A stretch of 64,000 bases of DNA from Sphingomonas phyllosphaerae (GCF_029623345.1 NZ_JAPYKH010000018.1:23691-87690), one strand, 5' to 3'; shown: positions 25,484-33,826, numbered from the stretch's first letter. The notes: generated from the sequence alone by a model not told the origin. Numbers and translations are program-made.

Positions 25484-26245
25484 TCAGGCTCTCTGCGTCC
25501 TGGCGACCTCGAGAGCGCTGATCCCCTCCAACGCCAGCCCGTATCCGACGCCCTCATCGATGATGCGGCGGAGCTTATGTGTGAGGGCGATGCGGGCATA
25601 GCTGGTCGTAAGGTTGGGCAACGCGGCGAGCGTTTCCGCGATCTCGTGGGCTCGGGGCAGGAGCGCTTCTCGCGGCACGACCTCGTTGACGGCGCCCCAC
25701 TCCTTGGCGGTGGCAGCGTCGAGCTCCTGCCGCATCAGGATGAAGTACCTGCCCCTTACGCTGCCGATGACCTCGGGCCACATGAGGTTCACGCCGTCAC
25801 CGGCCGTCACCCCCATCCCGAGGTGCGGCTTGTCTTGAAAGACCGTCTCTGGCGTCACCAGGACGATGTCGGTGAGAAGCACGTATTCGGAGTGAATCCG
25901 CGTCGACCCGTTGACCGCCGAGATCATCGGCACCTCGATGTCGAGGATGTTCATGAGGACCTTGCGGCCGTCCCGGAAGATCTTGTTGTATCCCTGCGGG
26001 GAAAATTCGATGCCGTCCGCGGAGAACTCCTCCATGAAGGTGTCGCCGGTGCCGGTAAGAATGACGACCCGGTTGTCCGGATCCTGCCCAACGTCGTGGA
26101 ACAGGTCCACGAACTGCTCGTGCGTGTGGCCGTTGAAGACCAGGCTATTCCCGTCGGTATGGAGCGCGATCTCGAGGACGCCAGTGTCCGATCGCGTTAG
26201 CCGGGCATTCGGAAATCCGTCGCGGTAATCGCTGAAGTTGGTCAT
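25484..26245 (-). CDS. Enoyl-CoA hydratase/isomerase family protein
   Basis: A 253-residue crotonase-fold protein. VLEIALHTDGNSLVFNGHTH, DNRVVILTGTGDTFMEEF and DIEVPMISAVNGSTRIHSEY correspond to the conserved core, and the second oxyanion-hole glycine lies in HLGMGVTAGDGVNLMWP. The usual glutamate pair of a hydratase is not obvious, so the reaction could be hydrolase- or isomerase-like. It begins the leftward cluster that continues into the SRPBCC and SnoaL genes. Confidence 0.8.
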   Translation of the reverse strand: MTNFSDYRDGFPNARLTRSDTGVLEIALHTDGNSLVFNGHTHEQFVDLFHDVGQDPDNRVVILTGTGDTFMEEFSADGIEFSPQGYNKIFRDGRKVLMNILDIEVPMISAVNGSTRIHSEYVLLTDIVLVTPETVFQDKPHLGMGVTAGDGVNLMWPEVIGSVRGRYFILMRQELDAATAKEWGAVNEVVPREALLPRAHEIAETLAALPNLTTSYARIALTHKLRRIIDEGVGYGLALEGISALEVARTQRA

Positions 26246-26289
26246 GCCCTGCTTCTTTCATCCCTCTTCAGATCGTTGCGCGCACATCT

Positions 26290-26370
26290 TTGGTGTTGCC
26301 CATCAGGTCCGGTCGATGCCGGCGACTGCGGACGATCAGCCCTGAATGCGCTGCGGCCGTGACCTAGGCC
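26290..26370 (-). pseudogene. Internal fragment of an alcohol dehydrogenase gene
   Basis: The reverse strand resembles codons of the intact dehydrogenase near 27400-27480 (QQRLQGLIVGSRRHQLDLI there, QRIQG then LIVRSRRHRPDLM here) with a frameshift between the two parts. It is a third decayed copy, lying directly beyond the end of the second flavodoxin-fold gene. Confidence 0.4.
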
Positions 26371-26469
26371 CGGCCTCTGGCACGTCGCCCGCCCCTCCGG
26401 TCGGCGCGTCGACAATAGGAATCTCGCCGTCGCCGGGCGGCCCTGACCGCCCGGCATCGGTGTTGATCT

Positions 26470-27252
26470 TTATGCGTCGTTCGGATCGGCAAAGTGCGCG
26501 ACGAGGCCGGTCTGGCCCGGCGCGACGTGGTCGGCCAAGGTGTGGCGATCGGGGTAGTCACCGCCATTTTGCGACCGGAACGAGATTGGCGTGTCGGTGA
26601 ACAGTCCGGCAAGACGCTCACGCCATGCTGCCTTGATCGCCTCCACTTGCTCCTGCGTGGAAACGGCCATCGTGCTATGGACCGCGTGCGTCGGGAGCAC
26701 GTCCATGCCGGCGTAGAACAGCGCGCCGTGAGTCAGCGGGAACAGCAGTTGCTCGACCGGCCCATTGATGCCTCGCGGGCCATAGTCGGCCGCCCCGCCG
26801 CCTGTCTGCACTTCGACCAGCGCTCGCTTCCCCTTGAGCGCGCCGTCGCCGAAACGGTAGTTATTGGTGCCGTCCTTATAGCCGAAGCCGAAGCCCCAGA
26901 CGAAGACCCGCTCGATCCAGCTCTTCATGATCGCGGGCACCGAGTACCACCACATCGGAAACTGAAAGATGACAGCATCGGCCGCGAGTAGCTTCTGCTG
27001 CTCGACCGCAACGTCGGACAACTGATGCCCGCTTTCGTAAGCGTGGCCGCCCTCATGGATGAGTGACAGACGTTCGGGGTTCACACGCTTTGGGAAGTCA
27101 TGGGCGTCGTACACCGCCTTCCACTGCATACCGTAGAGGTCCGAATGCATGACGGTATGTCCCGCTGCCGACAACGTCTCAGCGGTCACGTTGACCAACT
27201 GCCGCGTTAGCGAAGTGGGTTCGGGGTGCGCGTAGACGATGAGAACCTTCAT
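26470..27252 (-). CDS. Flavodoxin-fold NAD(P)H oxidoreductase (MdaB/KefF-like), copy 2
   Basis: A 260-residue paralogue of the oxidoreductase at 23318-24085, alike from MKVLIVYAHPEPTSLTRQLV through PGQTGLVAHF. Flavin-contact residues in FQFPMWWYSVPAIMKSWIE and VQTGGGAADYGPRGINGP are kept. It should be an FMN- or FAD-dependent quinone/electrophile reductase. It follows the intact dehydrogenase by 31 bases in the same direction and is probably cotranscribed with it under the divergent LysR regulator. Confidence 0.85.
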   Translation of the reverse strand: MKVLIVYAHPEPTSLTRQLVNVTAETLSAAGHTVMHSDLYGMQWKAVYDAHDFPKRVNPERLSLIHEGGHAYESGHQLSDVAVEQQKLLAADAVIFQFPMWWYSVPAIMKSWIERVFVWGFGFGYKDGTNNYRFGDGALKGKRALVEVQTGGGAADYGPRGINGPVEQLLFPLTHGALFYAGMDVLPTHAVHSTMAVSTQEQVEAIKAAWRERLAGLFTDTPISFRSQNGGDYPDRHTLADHVAPGQTGLVAHFADPNDA

Positions 27253-27283
27253 GATGATCCCTTCCTGTTAGTTATTGGGGTGG

Positions 27284-28291
27284 TCAGTATTCGACGACGA
27301 TCTTGCCGAAATGGCCGCCAGAGTCCTGGAGCCGGAAGGCGTCCGCGATTTCGGCCAGCGGAAAGGAGCGATCGATCACCGGGTGGCCGCGAACGGCCTC
27401 GATACCGCGGATCAGGTCCAATTGGTGACGGCGACTGCCCACGATCAGGCCCTGAAGCCGCTGCTGCCGCGCCATGAGCATGGCTGTCGGCACCTCGCCC
27501 CCCATCCCGGTCAGCACTCCGATCAAAGAGACGTGGCCGCCGACACGCGCGGCCTTGATCGACTGCGCCAGCGTGCCCGGGCCGCCCACCTCCACCACGT
27601 GATCGACGCCGGCCCCGCCGGTGATCTCCCGCACCCGGTCGCCCCAATTCTCGTCCTGGCGATAGTTGATGACGTGCGCAGTACCCATCGCGCGGAGCCG
27701 CTCCAGCTTCTCGTCGGAGGCAGAAGTCGCGATGACCGTGGCGCCCATGGCCCGGGCAATCTCCAGCGCGAAGATCGACACGCCGCCCGTGCCGAGGACC
27801 AACACGCTGTCGCCGGCCTTGAGGCCGCCGTTGACTACCAGGGCGCGCCAGGCCGTCACCCCGGCCGTGGTCAGGGTCGCGGCGGCGGCGTGGCTCCAGC
27901 CGGCCGGCGCGCGCGTGAAGGACGTGGCGGGCGCCACCACCACCTCTCGGGCGAAGCCGTCGATCCCGTCGCCCGGCGTGGTGGCGAAGTCGGCGACGGT
28001 AGCCTCGCCGTCCAGCCAGGTCGGAAAGAAGGTGGATACGACATGGTCGCCGGGCTTGAACTCCGTGACGTCGGAGCCGACCGCTTCCACGACCCCGGCG
28101 CCATCGGCCATGGGGATGCGCCCCTCGGCGCAAGGCAGCCGCCCTATCACCACGCCCAGATCGTGGAAGTTCAGGGAGGTGGCGTGCACGCGCACTCGGA
28201 TGGCGGTCGGTCCGGGTTCGCCGGGGTCGGGGAGGTCCATAAGCATCAGACCGTCGAGCCCCTGCTGCGGATAAGCCTGGATAGCTTTCAT
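27284..28291 (-). CDS. Zinc-free MDR-family alcohol dehydrogenase / quinone reductase
   Basis: A 335-residue medium-chain dehydrogenase. It starts MKAIQAYPQQGLDGLMLMDL and has the GroES-like fold (RVRVHATSLNFHDLGVVIGR, MADGAGVVEAVGSDVTEFKP) followed by the Rossmann fold (VLVLGTGGVSIFALEIARAM). The cysteine cluster of the structural zinc site is absent, as in quinone oxidoreductase-like members. It ends FRLQDSGGHFGKIVVEY. Fragments of close relatives lie at 21055, 24086 and 26290. The start at 28291 is 118 bases from the divergent LysR gene, its likely regulator. Confidence 0.85.
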   Translation of the reverse strand: MKAIQAYPQQGLDGLMLMDLPDPGEPGPTAIRVRVHATSLNFHDLGVVIGRLPCAEGRIPMADGAGVVEAVGSDVTEFKPGDHVVSTFFPTWLDGEATVADFATTPGDGIDGFAREVVVAPATSFTRAPAGWSHAAAATLTTAGVTAWRALVVNGGLKAGDSVLVLGTGGVSIFALEIARAMGATVIATSASDEKLERLRAMGTAHVINYRQDENWGDRVREITGGAGVDHVVEVGGPGTLAQSIKAARVGGHVSLIGVLTGMGGEVPTAMLMARQQRLQGLIVGSRRHQLDLIRGIEAVRGHPVIDRSFPLAEIADAFRLQDSGGHFGKIVVEY

Positions 28292-28409
28292 AGGGGAACT
28301 GGTATCCGTGCCGTCGATTAAGGTGCTGCGGGATTTACCCCGCTGCTTATACATGGCGCGGTAATCGTGGGTCTTGAAATCGAAACTTTTAAGTGGAGTC
28401 ATCCAAAAG

Positions 28410-29306
28410 ATGGATACCAGAAATCTCGATCTCGGACTTCTCGCGACGCTCGAGACCCTGCTCGCCGAGCGCAACGTCACACGCGCCGCGCGCCGACTAA
28501 ATCTCAGTCAGCCTGCCTTATCGGCACGGCTGGCGCGGCTCCGTGAGGCGCTCGGCGATCCGCTCCTTATCCCGGGCCAGCGCGGGATGGTCCTGACCCA
28601 GCGGGCACTCGATATGATGCAGCCACTGCAGGAGGCACTCGAGGGTGTTCGCCGGGTCGTCGAGCAAGGCGCGCCGTTTAATCCGGAGACCCTGCAGGCG
28701 ACGGTGGTGATCGCGGCGAGCGACTACGTCCAGTATGCGCTGCTCGCACGCTATTCGGTCGTTTTGCGGACCGAGGCGCCGATGATCCGCATCGCTTGGC
28801 GCTCGTTGCCCGACCTGATGGCACTCGCGACACAATTAGAGCGTGGCGAGGTGGACCTGGCACTGGCAAGGCCCGAAACCGCGCCCGAGGGAATGCGCCA
28901 GCACCAGCTCTACGAAGAGGAGTATGTGGTCATCGCACGCCAAGGACATCCGGTCGTTCGCGGCACCCTCGATCTGGACGTGTTCTGCGCGCTGGACCAC
29001 GTCGTCGTTTCAACTAGGGGCGGCGGCTTTTCCGGGCCCACCGACGCGGCTCTTGAGGCGATCGGCCGCCGTCGTACCGTTGCCCTGTCCACGTCGGGCT
29101 TCCTAATCGTGCCGGAGATCGTGTCACAATCCGATATGATCGCGGTGCTTCCACGTCGGATCGCGAACGGTTGGTCAGACCGACTGCAGGTGCTGGAACC
29201 GCCACTCGGCGTACCCGGATTTGCCATCGCCTGCATCTGGCACGAACGCACGACCAACCATCCAGCACAAAGCTGGCTGCGTGACAGGCTCGCTGCGTTG
29301 GCGTGA
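28410..29306 (+). CDS. LysR-family transcriptional regulator
   Basis: A 298-residue regulator. The winged helix-turn-helix reads LATLETLLAERNVTRAARRL followed by LSQPALSARLARLREALGDP, and the rest is a periplasmic-binding-protein-like effector domain (VVIAASDYVQYALLARYSVV, VDLALARPE, SQSDMIAVLPRRIANGW). The start at 28410 is preceded by GTGGAG. It is divergent from the dehydrogenase gene, the classical arrangement for a LysR activator of its neighbour, so it probably responds to a substrate of the dehydrogenase/oxidoreductase operon. Confidence 0.85.
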   Translation: MDTRNLDLGLLATLETLLAERNVTRAARRLNLSQPALSARLARLREALGDPLLIPGQRGMVLTQRALDMMQPLQEALEGVRRVVEQGAPFNPETLQATVVIAASDYVQYALLARYSVVLRTEAPMIRIAWRSLPDLMALATQLERGEVDLALARPETAPEGMRQHQLYEEEYVVIARQGHPVVRGTLDLDVFCALDHVVVSTRGGGFSGPTDAALEAIGRRRTVALSTSGFLIVPEIVSQSDMIAVLPRRIANGWSDRLQVLEPPLGVPGFAIACIWHERTTNHPAQSWLRDRLAALA

Positions 29307-29314
29307 CGTTCGAT

Positions 29315-30655
29315 TCACGCCATGCGGGCAAGAAGGTCATCGACTCGCGCGGTGGCGAAGGCGGTGAAGCTATCGGCGACACCATAGGGGATCAGTAGCT
29401 CACGGCCGTGCACCATCGCGCCGCAGCTATAGACGACGTTGGGCACGTAGCCGTCGCGCTCGTCGGGGCTCGGCTGCAGGATCGGTTCGGGCGTCCGTGC
29501 GAGCACGCGGGACGGATCGTGACGGTCGAGCAGCGCCGCGCCCATGCAGTAATTTCGCACGGCGCCGACGCCGTGGGTCAAGACGAGCCAACCCTCGTCG
29601 ATTTCGAGAGGCGAGCCGCAGTTGCCCATCTGTACGGCATCCCAGGGGTAGAGCGGCTCAATCAGCTTGGCCCCGCCATCCCAGGTGTAGAGATCGTCGG
29701 AGAAGAGCAGCCAGATGCTCTCGCCGTCCTGACGGCCCAGCATCGCATATCTGCCGCCAATGCGCCGCGGAAACAATGCCATGCCCTTGGCGCCCGCCGC
29801 GTCGCCGGCGAGCTTGCGCATCTCCCAGAACCGGAAGTCGGTGCCGATCAGCATCTCGGATCGGGCGTGCATCCCGTCGAAGGCGGTGTAGGTGCCATAG
29901 TAAGTGGTGCTGCCGTCGTCTTCGACAAAGCGGACCAGGCGGACGTCCTCGATGCCCTGCCGCTGGCTCGGCAGGAGGGGAAACAGGACGGTCTCGGAGA
30001 CAACACGGCTTCCGCCGCAATGAAGTTCAAGCCGGGCCGTATCGTCGGCGATCGCCATGTCGTCGACGATCGGTGCCTGGGTAGTCGGCCCGACCGAATC
30101 GATCAGCACACCGCCACCCGGCGTCCATAGGCCCGTTCGAAAGCTGACGGACGAGACGTGGCCTTCGCCGATGCCACGCAACGACATGACGATGCGCAGG
30201 CTCCCGTGGGGCACGTTCTGTTGATCAGGATGGAGCACGACGCTCGGATTGAAGAGCGCTGCCGCCTCGAAAGCATATTCCTCCGTGAAGAACGCGCCGA
30301 TCAGCCGCTGGCGCGGGGCGTCGATATCGGCCGATGCGGGCAGCGCCGGCCGAATTGCGTGGAACCTTCGCTGAAGCGTGGCCTCGACATCGCGATGACG
30401 GCCATCCATGGCCTTCAACACGGCGCGCAGGGCGGTGTCCACCTGCGTGTCGTCGAAGCTAAGCACCCGGTCGGCCACGACCTCAAAGCGCGATCGGCCA
30501 TTGTCGTGGCCCTGCGGGTAACCCGGCGCGAAAGGCCGGATCACCGTTCGCGCTGGATCGGGCTTCAGCATGGCATCATGGTGATGGAGCAGCATCGTGT
30601 TGCTTGAGGGTTGCCGGCCCGCCAGCCAGGCGCCGAGCTCAGACCAGCGCATCAT
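29315..30655 (-). CDS. Glycoside hydrolase family 130-like protein
   Basis: A 446-residue five-bladed propeller of the GH130 family (mannoside phosphorylases and related glycosidases). Signatures are RTVIRPFAPGYPQG with GRSRFEVVADRVL near the N terminus, EEYAFEAAALFNPSVVLHPD, GIEDVRLVRFVEDDG (the catalytic-region ED), MALFPRRIGGRYAMLGRQDG and NCGSPLEIDEGWLVLTHGVG. It is longer than the simple phosphorylases, with an N-terminal extension seen in many alphaproteobacterial members. Its 3' end meets that of the LysR gene. It may act on mannose-containing glycans; the substrate is not shown. Confidence 0.85.
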   Translation of the reverse strand: MMRWSELGAWLAGRQPSSNTMLLHHHDAMLKPDPARTVIRPFAPGYPQGHDNGRSRFEVVADRVLSFDDTQVDTALRAVLKAMDGRHRDVEATLQRRFHAIRPALPASADIDAPRQRLIGAFFTEEYAFEAAALFNPSVVLHPDQQNVPHGSLRIVMSLRGIGEGHVSSVSFRTGLWTPGGGVLIDSVGPTTQAPIVDDMAIADDTARLELHCGGSRVVSETVLFPLLPSQRQGIEDVRLVRFVEDDGSTTYYGTYTAFDGMHARSEMLIGTDFRFWEMRKLAGDAAGAKGMALFPRRIGGRYAMLGRQDGESIWLLFSDDLYTWDGGAKLIEPLYPWDAVQMGNCGSPLEIDEGWLVLTHGVGAVRNYCMGAALLDRHDPSRVLARTPEPILQPSPDERDGYVPNVVYSCGAMVHGRELLIPYGVADSFTAFATARVDDLLARMA

Positions 30656-30757
30656 TTCATCCTATCGCTCGCGCCCGCGGCGCTCTGTGCAGGAGCGCGC
30701 CGAGACGCGCCTGGACCGGCACGGGTTGATCGAGCTGCCTGTCGAAGCGCATTAATG

Positions 30758-31258
30758 TCAGGCCTTGCCGGCGGGTGCGAAGCGCATAGCGACGCCGTTC
30801 ATGCAATATCGAAGGCCGGTCGGTCGCGGACCATCGTCGAACACATGACCGAGATGGCCATCGCAGCGCGCGCAGCGTACCTCGGTGCGGACCATCCCGA
30901 GCGTCCCATCGCGGTGCTCGGTGACGGCATCGGGCAGATGGGTCCAGAAGCTCGGCCAGCCAGTGCCGCTGTCGAACTTGGTGCGCGACGCGAACAGGGG
31001 AAGCGCGCACCCCGAACACGCGAAGGTGCCGACGCGGTGCTCGCTAGTGAGCGGGCTCGAGTAAGGCCGCTCGGTTTCGGCGTGGCGAAGCACCGCATAG
31101 GCCGATGGGGACAGCCGCCGACGCCACTCGGGGTCGGAGAGCCGCAACGGTTGCGGCCGAGCCGCCAAAACCGGTCCGGCGTAAGCGGCAGCCAGACTAC
31201 CAGCGAGCGCAAGCGCGCTGGTGGCGAGGAACGTTCGGCGGTCGTGAGTCCGGGTCAT
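30758..31258 (-). CDS. msrB: Exported peptide-methionine (R)-S-oxide reductase MsrB
   Basis: A 166-residue MsrB with a twin-arginine-type signal (HDRRTFLATSALALAG, cleavage near VLAAR), so it repairs oxidised methionine in the periplasm. Zinc cysteines are C81/C84 (CSGC) and C129/C132 (CARC); the catalytic cysteine is C152 in LRYCMNGVAM. The core motifs FDSGTGWPSFW and GHLGHVFDDGP are intact. It is divergent from msrA and has its own ECF-type promoter at 31268-31294. Electrons probably come from a membrane or periplasmic thiol system not identified here. Confidence 0.93.
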   Translation of the reverse strand: MTRTHDRRTFLATSALALAGSLAAAYAGPVLAARPQPLRLSDPEWRRRLSPSAYAVLRHAETERPYSSPLTSEHRVGTFACSGCALPLFASRTKFDSGTGWPSFWTHLPDAVTEHRDGTLGMVRTEVRCARCDGHLGHVFDDGPRPTGLRYCMNGVAMRFAPAGKA

Positions 31259-31267
31259 GTGCGATCA

Positions 31268-31294
31268 TACGCCCGGAAAGACCGGGCGGTTACG
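31268..31294 (-). promoter_or_regulatory. ECF-type promoter of msrB
   Basis: On the reverse strand CGTAAC (31294-31289) is followed by exactly 17 bases and CGTA (31271-31268), ten bases before the msrB start. It matches five other promoters in 31.2-37.1 kb in both boxes and spacing. Its -35 box is directly next to that of the divergent msrA promoter. Confidence 0.75.
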
Positions 31295-31295
31295 C

Positions 31296-31322
31296 TGTAA
31301 CGCCGAACGAGGATGCTGCGTA
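31296..31322 (+). promoter_or_regulatory. ECF-type promoter of msrA
   Basis: TGTAAC (31296-31301), 17 bases, CGTA (31319-31322), followed by GGAG, about 30 bases before the msrA start. It shares spacing and boxes with the promoters of the sigma factor and four other units. Confidence 0.8.
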
Positions 31323-31351
31323 GGAGCTGGCGTCTGAGGAGTATTCCGCTC

Positions 31352-32026
31352 ATGCGTACATTGTCTCAAGTCGCGCTCGGGAGCGCGCTGGCCTTAGCGA
31401 TCGCCGCAGGAGCGGCGACTGGCGGTCGGGCGTCGGCCGAGACATTCGTCGATGCACCGCAGCCTCGCGTAACGGCGCCTGCGACCGGCAAGATCGAAAC
31501 CGCGATCTTCGCCGGCGGCTGCTTCTGGGGCGTCGAAGGCGTCTTCGATCATGTGAAGGGCGTCCTGTCGGCGACGTCCGGCTATGCCGGCGGCAAAACG
31601 GGTTCGGTCAGCTATGAGGCGGTCTCGACCGGCACGACGGGCCACGCGGAAGCGGTGCGGATCGTATTCGATCCAGCCAAGGTCAGTTATGCCGAGCTGT
31701 TGCGCGTCTATTTCTCGGTCGTCGTTGATCCCACCACGCTCAACTATCAGGGGCCGGACCACGGCACGCAATATCGCACGGCGTTGTTCCCGCAGTCGGC
31801 GAGGCAGGAGCGGATCGCCCGTGCCTATCTTCAACAACTCACACAGTCACGGACTTTCCCGCGCCCAATCGTGACCAGTATCGAACACAGCAATACCTAC
31901 TATCCGGCCGAACAATACCACCAGAACTTCATGGCGAAGAATCCGACCTACCCGTATATCGTCATCAACGATCGCCCAAAGGTAGACGCGCTCAAGAGCA
32001 TGTTTCCGCGGCTCTATCGTTCGTGA
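31352..32026 (+). CDS. msrA: Exported peptide-methionine (S)-S-oxide reductase MsrA
   Basis: A 224-residue MsrA with a signal peptide (VALGSALALAIAAGAATG, cleavage near ASA). The catalytic GGCFWG holds C57. GYAGGKTGSVSYEAVSTGTT GHAEAV, HGTQYRTALF and YYPAEQYHQNFM are standard MsrA motifs. The start at 31352 is chosen because TGAGGAGT lies nine bases upstream; 31313 is an alternative but would overlap the promoter. It repairs the S-epimer while the divergent MsrB repairs the R-epimer, so together they cover both forms of methionine sulfoxide in the periplasm. Confidence 0.93.
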   Translation: MRTLSQVALGSALALAIAAGAATGGRASAETFVDAPQPRVTAPATGKIETAIFAGGCFWGVEGVFDHVKGVLSATSGYAGGKTGSVSYEAVSTGTTGHAEAVRIVFDPAKVSYAELLRVYFSVVVDPTTLNYQGPDHGTQYRTALFPQSARQERIARAYLQQLTQSRTFPRPIVTSIEHSNTYYPAEQYHQNFMAKNPTYPYIVINDRPKVDALKSMFPRLYRS

Positions 32027-32050
32027 GGGAGAGGCGGTTTTCGTCGGGTT

Positions 32051-32077
32051 TGTAACCGATGCGAGCCGTCCGGCGTA
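32051..32077 (+). promoter_or_regulatory. ECF-type promoter of the sigma factor gene (autoregulation)
   Basis: TGTAAC (32051-32056), 17 bases, CGTA (32074-32077), about 20 bases before the start of the sigma gene. This implies that the sigma factor transcribes its own operon. Confidence 0.8.
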
Positions 32078-32095
32078 AATCTGACCGGAGCGTGG

Positions 32096-32626
32096 ATGGC
32101 AACGACCGAAGCCGAACTCAAGTCGCTGATGATCGGCAGCCTCGACGGCGACGCAACGGCGCATAGCGCGTTGCTGCGCTCGCTGGTGCCTTTGCTACAT
32201 GCCTTTTATCGCCGGCGCGTCCCCAACGGGGAGGATGTCGAGGATATGGTACAGGAGACACTGATCGCCGTGCATGCGCGTCGTGCGACCTACGATAGGG
32301 AGCGGCCGTTCACGGCGTGGCTCTATGCCGTCGCGCGGCACCGCATGATCGATCACTTCCGGCGACTACGGCAAACGCTTCCGATCGAGGACGTGGAATC
32401 GATTCTCGTGATCGAAGGCTTCGAGGAGGCGGCCAATGCGCGTGTCGACATCGATCGGATGCTCGACACGCTATCACCCAAACAGGCGCGTGCCATTCGG
32501 GATACGCATTTGAGCGGCCACAGCGTCGCGGAAGCGGCCGCCGGCGCCGGCATCGGAGAGTCGGACGTAAAGATCTCTGTGCACCGCGGCCTGAAAGCGC
32601 TCGCCGCGCGTATTAAAATCACATGA
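32096..32626 (+). CDS. ECF sigma factor (SigF/EcfF-like)
   Basis: A 176-residue sigma-70 family protein with only regions 2 and 4. Region 2 includes VEDMVQETLIAVHARRATYD and RPFTAWLYAVARHRMIDHFR; region 4 has LSPKQARAIRDTHLSGHSVA followed by the recognition helix (SDVKISVHRGLKALAA). Its stop overlaps the start of the NrsF-type anti-sigma gene (ATGA). The six promoters of identical layout nearby are its probable targets. In Caulobacter and Bradyrhizobium similar sigma/NrsF-like pairs answer oxidative or metal stress; the assignment of the same signal here is inference. Confidence 0.9.
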   Translation: MATTEAELKSLMIGSLDGDATAHSALLRSLVPLLHAFYRRRVPNGEDVEDMVQETLIAVHARRATYDRERPFTAWLYAVARHRMIDHFRRLRQTLPIEDVESILVIEGFEEAANARVDIDRMLDTLSPKQARAIRDTHLSGHSVAEAAAGAGIGESDVKISVHRGLKALAARIKIT

Positions 32627-33270
32627 AGATGACCACCGAACATTTGATCGAGACGCTCAGTCGCGACGTGCCGCGTGTGTCACGCTACGCGCTCGTCAAA
32701 CGAGTCGCACTGGGCGTGGCGGCCGGTGGTCTCGTAGCGATGATCCTCGTCAGCCTCGCCCTGGGTGTACGGCCCGATCTCAAGATCGCGATGCATGGCT
32801 TTCCTTTCTGGATGAAGTGGACCTACACGACGTCGTTGGGCATCGGGGCGATCTACGCAATCACGCGCCTGGGTCGGCCGACGCCGTTCTCGCTGCGCAA
32901 TCTCTGGCTCCTGGCGATCCCCGCCTTGATTCTTACCGGGATCGGCGTCGGCGAACTCGCGCGGACGCCGTCGGGAGACTGGTTGGCGCTGTGGCTCGGG
33001 CGAAGCTGGACGCTCTGCCCCTGGCTGGTGCTGGCGCTCGCGGCGCCGATCTTCGCGGGCCTGCTATGGTCGTTCCGCAGGCTTGCGCCGACGAACTTCA
33101 GGGCCGCCGGTGCGGTCTCGGGGCTCGGGGCGGGCGCATGGGCAGCGACGATCTATTGCCTGCATTGCCCGGAAGAGTCGGCGATCTTCGTGCTGACGTG
33201 GTACAGCCTGGGCATTCTGCTCGCAGCCGGAGCCGGAGCATTGCTGGGACCGCGGCTGTTGCGCTGGTGA
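32623..33270 (+). CDS. nrsF: NrsF-family (DUF1109) membrane anti-sigma factor
   Basis: A 215-residue protein with six predicted membrane helices (for example VALGVAAGGLVAMILVSLAL and NLWLLAIPALILTGIGVGEL) and a short cytoplasmic N terminus (TEHLIETLSRDVPRVSRYAL). It is the DUF1109/NrsF type, which holds the cognate ECF sigma at the membrane. Cysteines C132 (WTLCPWL) and C179/C182 (YCLHCPEE) are placed like the redox-important cysteines described for the related OsrA protein, which suggests direct sensing of oxidants from the periplasm. Its start overlaps the sigma factor stop. Confidence 0.88.
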   Translation: MKMTTEHLIETLSRDVPRVSRYALVKRVALGVAAGGLVAMILVSLALGVRPDLKIAMHGFPFWMKWTYTTSLGIGAIYAITRLGRPTPFSLRNLWLLAIPALILTGIGVGELARTPSGDWLALWLGRSWTLCPWLVLALAAPIFAGLLWSFRRLAPTNFRAAGAVSGLGAGAWAATIYCLHCPEESAIFVLTWYSLGILLAAGAGALLGPRLLRW

Positions 33271-33301
33271 CCTGACTGCTGCTCAAGGAATGCCGCCCGC
33301 C

Positions 33302-33328
33302 TGTAACCGATCGCCAAGCTGCTGCGCA
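33302..33328 (+). promoter_or_regulatory. ECF-type promoter of the DUF417-GST operon
   Basis: TGTAAC (33302-33307), 17 bases, CGCA (33325-33328), then TGAG. The -10 box differs by one base from CGTA, but the extended context GCTGCG is the same as in the msrA and Met/Lys-rich protein promoters. Confidence 0.7.
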
Positions 33329-33352
33329 TGAGCCCCAAAAGAAGGGGCCGAT

Positions 33353-33826
33353 ATGAACATTCGCTACGTTCCGACCGATGCCGTGATCGTCGCCGGACTC
33401 CGATGGTCGATCGTTCTGATATTCGCGCTGTTCGGCACCGCGAAGTTCGCGGCCTATGAAGCCGAGGGCGTGGCAAAAATCGCCAGTCACTACCCGCTGT
33501 TCAGCTGGATGTATCCGCTCTGGGGCGAGCGTGGCGCGAGCAATGTGATCGGGACGATCGAATTGCTGACCGGCGCGATAATCGCAATCGGCGCGATGTC
33601 GCCCCGAGCGAGCTTCGTCGGCGGCGCTATGGGTGTCTTTACCTTCTGTGTGACGCTGAGCTTCTCGCTCGGCGCGCCCGCTTTCTGGCAATCCGGCTAC
33701 GGCGCGCCCTTCCTGGGCTCGACCGGCCAGTTTCTGATGAAGGACGCCGTACTGCTGGCGTCCTGCTTCGCGCTTGCCGCTAACGGTCTGCGCCGAATGC
33801 GGATAACCGCAGGAGCCGCTCGGTGA
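33353..33826 (+). CDS. DUF417 (YkgB/RclC-like) membrane protein
   Basis: A 157-residue inner-membrane protein with four predicted helices. LRWSIVLIFALFGTAKFAAYEAEG and HYPLFSWMYPLWGERG are characteristic of the DUF417 family, whose Escherichia coli member RclC belongs to the reactive chlorine resistance operon. Placement under the ECF promoter beside Msr genes supports a role in hypochlorite-type stress. Its stop overlaps the GTG of the glutathione transferase gene, so the two are translated together. Confidence 0.85.
   Translation: MNIRYVPTDAVIVAGLRWSIVLIFALFGTAKFAAYEAEGVAKIASHYPLFSWMYPLWGERGASNVIGTIELLTGAIIAIGAMSPRASFVGGAMGVFTFCVTLSFSLGAPAFWQSGYGAPFLGSTGQFLMKDAVLLASCFALAANGLRRMRITAGAAR

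Noticed and set aside
25406..26200. Forward frame of 264 codons
   Set aside because: Antisense shadow of the enoyl-CoA hydratase-like gene, which has the crotonase motifs.
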